Translations under genes and position numbers: made by a program
The notes under the pieces: model-generated
Database searches by the model: none
Seen by the model: only the letters and a program-made list of their open reading frames with translations
Told to the model about the DNA's origin: nothing
Origin: Gemmatimonadota bacterium
Lineage (GTDB): Bacteria; Gemmatimonadota; Gemmatimonadetes; Gemmatimonadales; GWC2-71-9
Reading direction: 5' to 3'
DNA length: 9,821 nucleotides
Assembly (NCBI GenBank): GCA_025361465.1
Contig: JANYAG010000042.1
Coordinates: 1 to 9,821 of the forward strand
Shown: positions 1-5,690 of the stretch, one piece after another
Position numbering within the stretch: the stretch's first letter is position 1
Layout of the letters: each line of letters opens with the position of its first letter

Positions 1-144
1 GCGATGGGGCTGGTCGGCGGAGTGATCGCGCCCGACAACATCAAGCGATGGCCCAAAGTGAACTTCAACGATCCGGACTACGTGCTCGATCTCGAGGGTT
101 GGCCGACACCGGACAAGTGGGTGCTGTCGCCCCTGAAGCCCTGA
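1..144 (+). CDS. 3' end of an unrecognised protein (partial, 47 codons)
   Basis: An open frame runs from the first base of the window to a TGA at 142-144 and gives 47 residues, ending in V-L-S-P-L-K-P. The codons are G/C-rich at third positions, like the neighbouring genes. The stop lies 21 bp before a strong hairpin that would end its transcript, which supports a real gene end. The visible tail is rich in Trp, Pro and Asp (for example GWPTPDKW) and has no transmembrane stretch. I do not recognise a family from this fragment and give no function. The start lies outside the window. Confidence 0.6.
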   Translation, partial: AMGLVGGVIAPDNIKRWPKVNFNDPDYVLDLEGWPTPDKWVLSPLKP

Positions 145-165
145 GGGCGCGAGGGGGTGTGGACG

Positions 166-199
166 ACAACGGGCGGCGCGTTACAGCGCCGCCCGTTGT
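166..199. terminator. Perfect 14-bp hairpin between convergent genes
   Basis: The arm ACAACGGGCGGCGC (166-179) is exactly complementary to 186-199, leaving a 6-nt loop (180-185). It lies between the stop of the + gene (144) and the stop of the minus-strand peptidase gene (221), where a shared terminator is expected. Neither side has a long T tract (only a TTGTGTGTT-like run on the + side). It is therefore a strong stem with a weak U-tail, and termination in both directions is an inference from position and symmetry. Confidence 0.75.
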
Positions 200-220
200 G
201 TGTTCGCGCGAGACTGAGGG

Positions 221-2482
221 CTAGTATGCCAGCCCGTACATCGGCTTGACGACGAGGCTCTGGATCAGGAATTCCAGCCGGCGATTGCCGTTGACCGATG
301 TGTGCCCGAGATCAGGCCCCACCTGCACCTCGAAGTGCTTGCCTGCCGCCTGCAGCGCCTTGATGAGCTGCATCATGTTGGTGTTGTGCACGTTGTTGTC
401 GATGCTGCCATAGTAGAGCAACAGTTCGCCCTTCAAGTTGGCGACGTACTGCATCGCCGACCCCTTGTCATAGCCGTCCGTATTTTCCTCGGGGATCCAC
501 ATGTACCGCTCGGTGTAGATCGTGTCGTAATGCCGCCAGTCGGTGACGGGGGACTCCGACGACGCCGCGGCAAAGACGTCCGGATAGCGGAGGATCGCCA
601 TCACCGAGCTGTAGCCGCCATAGGACGTGCCGTAGATCCCGACGTGATTCTTGTCGAAGTACGGCCGATCCCAGAGGGCCTTCACCCCCGCGGCCATGTC
701 ATCGATCTCCGTCTGACCAAGCTTGAGGTAGAGCGCGTCAAGGGTGCGCTTCCCCATGCCCGGGGTCGCCCGGGTGTGAAGCGAGAGGACGAGGAATCCG
801 TAATTGGCCGTCGAGGCCGCGGTGGGCACCCGGAAGGTCTCGCTCGGCTCGCCGCCCGACGCCGGGCCGCCATACACTGGTGCCAGCGCCGGGTACTTCT
901 TCGCCGGGTCAAAGCCCAGCGGGAACTCGATCGCGCCGAACAGCCTCGTCTTGCCATCGGCGGCCAGGAACGAGTACACCTCGATCTTCCGGACGCCAAG
1001 GGACTCCATCTTGCTGATGTCGCTCTTGGCGAGCTGGGCGACCGGGGTGGCCTTGGCGACATCCACCAGCTGCGAGAGCGGTGGCTGGTCGTGTGTCTGG
1101 GCCACGTCGACGAAGTACTTGCCGTCCGGCGAGACATCGACCTGGTGCGTGAAGGCCGGATCGGTGAGGCGTCGGTCGCTCCTGCCGTCGAGACCGACCT
1201 TGTGCAGCTGCAGCTTCATGAAATTGTCGCCGTCGCGCCCCATGTACCAGAGCGTGTTGGCCTTCTCGTCAACCCGGACGATGCTGGCCACCTCGAACTG
1301 ATTCTGGGTGATCGGGTTGATCAGCCTCCCGCTCAAATCGTACAGGTACAAATTCTTGAAGCCGTTCCGCTCCGACTGCCAGATGAAACGGGTGCTGTCG
1401 GCGAGGTAGCGCATCGGCGGGTGATTCTCGACCCAGCCGGTGGGCCACTCTTCGCGGATGATCACCCGGCAACGCCCGGTCTCGGGACTGCACGCCACGA
1501 ACTCGATGATGTTCTGCCGGCGGTTGGTACGGTTGAAAAGGAGTTCCTTGCCATCCGGGGACCAGCCGACCTGATAGGCGTAGTGCCCGACCACATCGTT
1601 GGTGAACGGCTTGCCATCGCGCACGTCGATCCGGGTGCTTCGCTTGGTCGCCAGATCATAGACAAAGAGGTCCGCCACGGGATTCGGCACGCCCGGCTTG
1701 GGATACGCCTCGACATCGAGCTTGGTCTGGATCCTGGTCTCATCCTGCGTGATGTAGAAATCGGGGACCTTCGATTCGTCGAAGCGATAGTACGCCAGCC
1801 TGGTGCCGGTCGGGTTCCACCACATCGCCGAAGTCTGGCCCAGTTCCTCGCCGTAGACCCATGAACCGGACCCATATTTGATGCGCTCCTTCTCGCTGCC
1901 ATCCGAGGTGATCGGCGAGACGTTGCCGCACTCGGCGTCGCCCATGAAGAGGTTCCGATCGCGGTACATCGCGTGGAACTTGCCATCGGGCGAGGCGACG
2001 ATCGTGGCCTGACGGCCTCGGTCAATCGGGCCCTCGCTGCAGGGCCCGGCAGCGGCGATGCTGGCGCCCCGCCCACCTCCGCGCCCACCGCGCCCACCAG
2101 CTCCGGGAGCCACGGGGGCTGACACCATGGTATCGCTCGGCAGCTCGGTCGCCTTCCTGGTGGCCAGGTCGAAGTGGAACTTCCTGGTGTTCCAGGTGTA
2201 ATCGAACCCCTTGCCATCGGCAGCCCAGGCGATGGGACCGCTACCAGGGGCGCCGCCAGCCCGGCCACCTCCGCGGCCTCCAAATCCGCCGCCGCCCAGG
2301 ACCGATCCCGACACCATCAACGGCCCGGCCGCGACGAGCTGCGCATTGGCCTTGGTGTACTGGTCATAGCCGGGCATCAGCTTGAGGCGATCCTGCGCCC
2401 GGACCGACGTCGGCACCAGCACGCCGGAGAGAAGGGTCACCAGGAGAGTACCCATCACCGCGTGGTTCACCTGCGCCTTCAT
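221..2482 (-). CDS. Exported S9 family peptidase, dipeptidyl-peptidase IV-like
   Basis: This 753-aa serine peptidase is predicted to release N-terminal dipeptides from peptides in the periplasm or outside the cell. Residues 1-30 form a signal peptide (hydrophobic core, then V-R-A-Q). A DPP-IV-type beta-propeller follows. It carries the family marker W-V-Y-G-E-E (E212, E213), the glutamate pair that holds the substrate's free amino end, and the Y-P-K-P-G-x-P-N-P motif near 260-268. The alpha/beta-hydrolase domain fills roughly the last 250 residues. Its likely triad is Ser620 in GTSYGGY, Asp695 in SIDNNVH and His727 in LGHTS. Length is typical for bacterial DPP-IV relatives. Two Gly/Arg-rich inserts (about 62-82 and 127-140) interrupt the N-terminal part. 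The start is ATG with AAGGAGA 8 nt upstream. It is the last gene of the run, 19 bp after the redoxin stop. Family is certain; strict dipeptidase activity is inferred. Confidence 0.95.
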   Translation of the reverse strand: MKAQVNHAVMGTLLVTLLSGVLVPTSVRAQDRLKLMPGYDQYTKANAQLVAAGPLMVSGSVLGGGGFGGRGGGRAGGAPGSGPIAWAADGKGFDYTWNTRKFHFDLATRKATELPSDTMVSAPVAPGAGGRGGRGGGRGASIAAAGPCSEGPIDRGRQATIVASPDGKFHAMYRDRNLFMGDAECGNVSPITSDGSEKERIKYGSGSWVYGEELGQTSAMWWNPTGTRLAYYRFDESKVPDFYITQDETRIQTKLDVEAYPKPGVPNPVADLFVYDLATKRSTRIDVRDGKPFTNDVVGHYAYQVGWSPDGKELLFNRTNRRQNIIEFVACSPETGRCRVIIREEWPTGWVENHPPMRYLADSTRFIWQSERNGFKNLYLYDLSGRLINPITQNQFEVASIVRVDEKANTLWYMGRDGDNFMKLQLHKVGLDGRSDRRLTDPAFTHQVDVSPDGKYFVDVAQTHDQPPLSQLVDVAKATPVAQLAKSDISKMESLGVRKIEVYSFLAADGKTRLFGAIEFPLGFDPAKKYPALAPVYGGPASGGEPSETFRVPTAASTANYGFLVLSLHTRATPGMGKRTLDALYLKLGQTEIDDMAAGVKALWDRPYFDKNHVGIYGTSYGGYSSVMAILRYPDVFAAASSESPVTDWRHYDTIYTERYMWIPEENTDGYDKGSAMQYVANLKGELLLYYGSIDNNVHNTNMMQLIKALQAAGKHFEVQVGPDLGHTSVNGNRRLEFLIQSLVVKPMYGLAY

Positions 2483-2490
2483 TGGATGTT

Positions 2491-2497
2491 TCTCCTT
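2491..2497 (-). promoter_or_regulatory. Shine-Dalgarno of the S9 peptidase gene
   Basis: On the minus strand AAGGAGA lies 8 nt before the ATG at 2482-2480. It is the clearest ribosome binding site in the window. It fixes the peptidase start and allows independent initiation 19 bp downstream of the redoxin stop codon. Confidence 0.8.
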
Positions 2498-2501
2498 GGA
2501 T

Positions 2502-3086
2502 TCAGGGCTTCCGTCGGCCCGCGCGAGCGGAGTCGATGGCGACTTTCATTTCGGCATAGGACGCCGGGTCGATTTCGTTGAACGGCTTCATGATGTGTGC
2601 GATCCGACCATCTGGTGCGATGATGTACACCGTGCGACTCTCGAACGCCCGGCCGAAGGTGTTGTAGAGCTTGCCGACCGTGCCACCGCTGTCGCTCAGG
2701 AAGCGCCAGACGTAGTTCGAGTCCTTCGCCCACGACGACTGCGCGTCGGGGCGATCCGTGCTGATGGAGAGCAGGACCACATCCTTGCCACCGTTGAAGA
2801 GCTGCGCGTACTGATCACGGTACGCGTTCATTTGAATCGTTCAGCCACCGGTCCGTGCCTTCGGAAAGAACGCGAGGACCACCGTCTGCCCGCGGAAGTC
2901 CCGCAGGCGGGCCGGGACGTTTCCCTGCCCCTCCTTGGTGCTGACTGGAAGACTGAACTCCGGCGCGATGTCTCCCACCTGCAGCGGCGGGGCCGCCGGG
3001 GCGGGATTGACCTGCGCCCACATCGCCGCGGGCAAGGCCGCCGCGCATGCCATCAGGACTCCGAATTTGGAACGCCATCCTCGCAT
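2502..3086 (-). CDS. Exported peroxiredoxin-like selenoprotein (AhpC/TSA redoxin, Sec encoded by in-frame TGA)
   Basis: This is a 194-aa redoxin if the TGA at 2843-2841 is read as selenocysteine. Residues 1-24 are a signal peptide (R-S-K, hydrophobic core, A-M-W-A). The thioredoxin-fold AhpC/TSA domain starts at LQVGDIAPEFSLP. The peroxidatic motif PxxxTxxC appears as P75-K-A-R-T79-G-G-Sec82. The same frame continues into T-I-Q-M-N-A-Y-R-D-Q, typical redoxin sequence, with the conserved catalytic-type Arg at R151 (ESRTVYII) and then a PDGRI strand. The mature chain has no Cys, so it resembles a 1-Cys enzyme needing an external thiol to recycle. Expected role: reduction of hydroperoxides in the periplasm. 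Start: ATG at 3086 has GGGAGG 6 nt upstream; an ATG one codon earlier (3089) overlaps the previous stop as ATGA and is also possible. The alternatives are a nonsense mutation or a sequencing error at one base; the adjacent SECIS-like hairpin argues against both. Confidence 0.85.
2805..2843 (-). promoter_or_regulatory. Candidate bacterial SECIS element with its UGA codon
   Basis: In the mRNA the UGA (2843-2841) is followed by 14 nt. Then comes a perfect 7-bp stem, CGCGUAC (2826-2820) with GUACGCG (2811-2805), closing the 8-nt loop CGUGAUCA (2819-2812). The loop begins 21 nt after the UGA and has G as its second base. The published bacterial SECIS consensus asks for an apical loop 16-37 nt downstream of UGA, a short upper stem, and a G among the first two loop bases. 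All three hold. It would recruit SelB with Sec-tRNA during translation. Function is inferred from structure and position. Confidence 0.75.
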
Positions 3087-4345
3087 CATTTGCCTCCCAT
3101 GGGGATGATTCGCCACACCTTGCCCACCTGGTCGGACGCCATGTAGATCGCGTTGCCCTCCGGTGCCACCGCCACGCCACTCAACTTGATCTGTGACGAC
3201 GGGCCACTGCCGGCGCCTTTCGCGAATGTTGAATACTGCCCCGTTGCCCTGCCGTCCTTGAATGGAATAAATACGATCCGGAACCCATCCTGTGGAAGCG
3301 GTGCCCGGTTCCATGACCCATGGAACGCGATGAATGCCCCCGACGCGTACGCCGCGCCCAGCAAGTTGCGGGCTGGAACGAAGGCGAGCTGCAGCGGAGC
3401 CCAGTGCCCAGGGAAGGCGATCACCGGCTGGCTCTTCCGCGCACACGGCCCCTGCTTGACGTTGTCACCCCCGTATTCGGGCGCGAGCATCTTCTTCCTT
3501 GCGATCGGGTCGTAGTAACAATACGGCCAGCCGAAGTCGCTCCCCTTGGTCAACATGCCGAATTCCTCGGCCGGCTTCTCGGCATTGTCCTCCACCGTGT
3601 AACCGGGCCAGAGGCCGAGCTGGTCGCGCCCGTGCGTGGCGCCCCAGAGTACCCCCGTGGTCGGCTCGACTCCGATTGCCATCCCGTTCCGGAAGCCGGT
3701 GACCCAGCGTTCGCCATCCGCCAGAGTCTGGCCGGGTTTCCTGGCATCGTACCGCCAAATGCCGGCGCGGTGCTCGAGGTCGGCACACACCGGAAACGGC
3801 TCCGGGGGGACAGCGCCGCGGGTGGGACTGCCCTGCCCGACGCAAACGTTCCCGGGCGACCCCTGATCCACGAAGAGTGATCCATCCTTGCCGAGGGTGA
3901 TCGGCTTGGCGGTATGGCCACCGGTCGGGAGGTCCCGCACGATCACCGTACCACCGTCGCTGGGCAGCAGCGATCCCGGTTGCCAGGCGAAGCGGATCAC
4001 CTTGTCGTTGGGTGCGTAGTAGATCGCATCGTCGGTGATCGCGATCCCGGTGCCGCCGGCGCCATAGCTCGCGCCGAATGTGGCGGTGGTGTCGGCGTGG
4101 CCGTCCCCGTCGCGGTCGCGCAAGGCCGTGACCCCACCGCGGGTTCCCGACACGAAGACGTCCCCCTTCGGGCCAACCGCCAGGTGTCGAGGCGACTCGA
4201 CCGTAGCAAACAAGGTGGCGCAGAATCCCGCCGGGACGACGAGGCCGCCATTGTCCCGATCACACGCCGGTCCCTGTCCCGGCGGCGCTCCCCCGGACGC
4301 AAGGCCGATGGTCACAACACCAGCCCAGAAGGGGAGTCGGAGCAT
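3086..4345 (-). CDS. Exported PQQ-sugar/sorbosone dehydrogenase-like beta-propeller protein, copy 2
   Basis: This 419-aa protein is predicted to be a periplasmic six-bladed propeller of the glucose/sorbosone dehydrogenase group, which oxidises sugars or aldoses with PQQ. A signal peptide occupies about residues 1-20. Visible markers in order are a C28...C42 pair in the VVPAGFC segment, a calcium-type acidic loop D-R-D-G-D-G-H-A-D (77-85), HTAKPI with H144 (the likely equivalent of the catalytic His of soluble glucose dehydrogenase), GFRN (R219), WGATHGRD (233-241), DFGWPYC (270-276), FPGHWAP (311-317), FHGSWNR (341-347) and a final GKVWRI strand. There is no CxxCH haem motif, so electrons must go to a separate partner. 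The ATG lacks a clear Shine-Dalgarno. The stop overlaps the redoxin start. It is a paralogue of the gene at 4452-5690. Actual substrate and PQQ use are not provable here; a non-enzymatic propeller is possible. Confidence 0.88.
   Translation of the reverse strand: MLRLPFWAGVVTIGLASGGAPPGQGPACDRDNGGLVVPAGFCATLFATVESPRHLAVGPKGDVFVSGTRGGVTALRDRDGDGHADTTATFGASYGAGGTGIAITDDAIYYAPNDKVIRFAWQPGSLLPSDGGTVIVRDLPTGGHTAKPITLGKDGSLFVDQGSPGNVCVGQGSPTRGAVPPEPFPVCADLEHRAGIWRYDARKPGQTLADGERWVTGFRNGMAIGVEPTTGVLWGATHGRDQLGLWPGYTVEDNAEKPAEEFGMLTKGSDFGWPYCYYDPIARKKMLAPEYGGDNVKQGPCARKSQPVIAFPGHWAPLQLAFVPARNLLGAAYASGAFIAFHGSWNRAPLPQDGFRIVFIPFKDGRATGQYSTFAKGAGSGPSSQIKLSGVAVAPEGNAIYMASDQVGKVWRIIPMGGK
3093..3098 (-). 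promoter_or_regulatory. Shine-Dalgarno choosing the redoxin start
   Basis: GGGAGG on the minus strand sits inside the last codons of the upstream dehydrogenase gene. It is 6 nt before the ATG at 3086 and only 3 nt before the alternative ATG at 3089. The spacing favours 3086. Initiation here would be coupled to termination of the upstream gene at 3088-3086. Confidence 0.6.
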
Positions 4346-4365
4346 CAGGTGGGTGCTTTCTGAGA

Positions 4366-4417
4366 GGGGGAGGGTGAACGACTCAGCTCCAGTAGAATAC
4401 TACGAAGACCCTCCCCC
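4366..4417. repeat. Nested inverted repeat in the dehydrogenase intergenic gap
   Basis: A 10-bp arm gggggagggt (4366-4375) is exactly complementary to accctccccc (4408-4417). Between them sits a second small hairpin, gtag-aata-ctac (4392-4403). It lies in the only sizeable gap (106 bp) of the minus-strand gene run, downstream of the 4452-5690 gene and 20 bp upstream of the 3086-4345 start. It has no U-tail, so it could be a leader or processing stem, or an attenuator, rather than a simple terminator. Function unknown. Confidence 0.55.
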
Positions 4418-4451
4418 GCGTGGTTGACGGCCGCCTCGAGGGAAGGTGGGC

Positions 4452-5690
4452 TCACCGCTTGGCAGGTGGGTGGGGTTCGATCCGGTAGATCCGCCCGTGC
4501 TCGTCGTCGGCAACATAGAGATAGCCGCTGGGTCCGGCGGCCACGCCCGCCATCCGCAACGAGCCGATAGGCCCTTCGGTCCGCAGCAGGATCTGGAACT
4601 CGCCCGAAGGGCGACGGGAATCGTCGAAGGGAACAAAGACCAGGAAATGGCCGTCCTCCGGCAGGGGCGCGCGCGAACGGGAGCCGTGAAACGCGATCAC
4701 AAGTCCGTTGCGGTAGGCCGAAGGCATGCGACTCCCGGTCACCGCAATGGCCATTGGCGCCCAGTGCCCAGGGAATCCCATCACCGGACCGCTCTTGAGA
4801 CTGCAGTCCACCTCGGGCCGGTTGGCGTATTCGGGAGCGCGAACGAGCGTCGTCCCGGCGCGCTTCCAGAAGCCCTGGCAATACGGCCAGCCATAATCGG
4901 CGTCGGCGACCACCAGCTCCAGCATCTCCGCCGGCTGCTGCGACGATGCGACGTCACTCCATCCCCAGACCCGATTCAGGTAGTCCCGCCCGTGCGTGGC
5001 GCCCCAGAGCCGGTCATTGGCGGGATCGATCGCGAGGGCTTCGGAATTGCGGAGCCCGGTGGCGAAGCGCCGCCCAGCCCAGGGAACGGCGCCATCCGCC
5101 GTCGGGCGGAAGATCCAGATGCCAGCTCGCCGGGCAAGCTCGCCACAGGGCCACTTCCCGGGTGAATTGGGCTCGCGATCATTCACCTGGCAGTTATCGG
5201 TCTCCGAACCGATGCTGACGTACAACGCGCTGTCGCGCCCGACGGCAATCCCCTTCATGGTGTGCGCCGACCCCCAGACACCCACCGGGAGGTTGGGGGC
5301 GATCCATTCTCCGGTCGGATTCGGCGCTGCGGCCGTCTCCGGCCAGCGATAGCGGATCACGCCCTTGTCGGCGGCGAAGTACAGCCACCCGTTGGCCCAG
5401 GCGACTCCGGTCCCGGGTTCCGATGGTCCGAACCGCACGATGTCATCAGCGGTCCCGTCGCCGTTGGTATCGCGCAGGCGAACCAGCCCGCCCCCAGCCA
5501 GCATCCCGGCGACCAGCGTGCCATTCGGCAGCACCACGAGATGCCGCACCGGCCCGACCTTGTCGGCGAACACCCGGACGCAGTATCCCGCCGGAACGAC
5601 CAGCATGGTGAGGTAGCCATCGCAGTCGCGCCCCTGCCCCGGAAGCGGCGCGGCGAGAAGACTGGCAAAGAAGAGCAGGCGACGGGTCAC
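4452..5690 (-). CDS. Exported PQQ-sugar/sorbosone dehydrogenase-like beta-propeller protein, copy 1
   Basis: This 412-aa paralogue of the 3086-4345 product has the same order of landmarks: a signal peptide (T-R-R then LLFFASLLAAPLPG), the C23...C37 pair around VVPAGYC, a calcium-type loop D-T-N-G-D-G-T-A-D (74-82), AHT with H143, GLRN (R214), WGATHGRD (229-236), DYGWPYC (265-271), FPGHWAP (306-312), FHGSRSR (334-340) and a final GRIYRI strand. The predicted role is periplasmic oxidation of a sugar-type substrate with PQQ, without its own haem. The frame stays open upstream to 6281, but that part is antisense-like noise over the glycosyltransferase gene. I chose the GTG at 5690, which overlaps the upstream stop as GTGA and places the signal peptide exactly at the N-terminus; an ATG at 5708 is the alternative. 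Substrate is unknown. Confidence 0.87.
   Translation of the reverse strand: MTRRLLFFASLLAAPLPGQGRDCDGYLTMLVVPAGYCVRVFADKVGPVRHLVVLPNGTLVAGMLAGGGLVRLRDTNGDGTADDIVRFGPSEPGTGVAWANGWLYFAADKGVIRYRWPETAAAPNPTGEWIAPNLPVGVWGSAHTMKGIAVGRDSALYVSIGSETDNCQVNDREPNSPGKWPCGELARRAGIWIFRPTADGAVPWAGRRFATGLRNSEALAIDPANDRLWGATHGRDYLNRVWGWSDVASSQQPAEMLELVVADADYGWPYCQGFWKRAGTTLVRAPEYANRPEVDCSLKSGPVMGFPGHWAPMAIAVTGSRMPSAYRNGLVIAFHGSRSRAPLPEDGHFLVFVPFDDSRRPSGEFQILLRTEGPIGSLRMAGVAAGPSGYLYVADDEHGRIYRIEPHPPAKR

Noticed and set aside
302..1864. 520-codon open frame on the + strand opposite the S9 peptidase gene
   Set aside because: Antisense to a gene with clear catalytic motifs. The predicted protein is full of Arg, His, Val and Gly with no recognisable domain, as expected from high-GC third positions.
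2502..3086. Redoxin as a pseudogene or frameshifted gene
   Set aside because: Both halves are in the same frame, all other conserved positions are intact, the TGA falls precisely on the Cys/Sec position, and a SECIS-like stem follows. A single-base sequencing error cannot be fully excluded.
3033..3086. Lipoprotein lipobox L-M-A-C in the redoxin signal region
   Set aside because: The hydrophobic stretch before the Cys is too short, basic residues lie close to it, and the hydrophobic core continues after it to an A-x-A-type cleavage site.
2382..3146. 254-codon + strand open frame opposite the redoxin gene
   Set aside because: It covers the selenoprotein locus only as an antisense shadow. The minus strand carries the redoxin motifs, signal peptide and Shine-Dalgarno.
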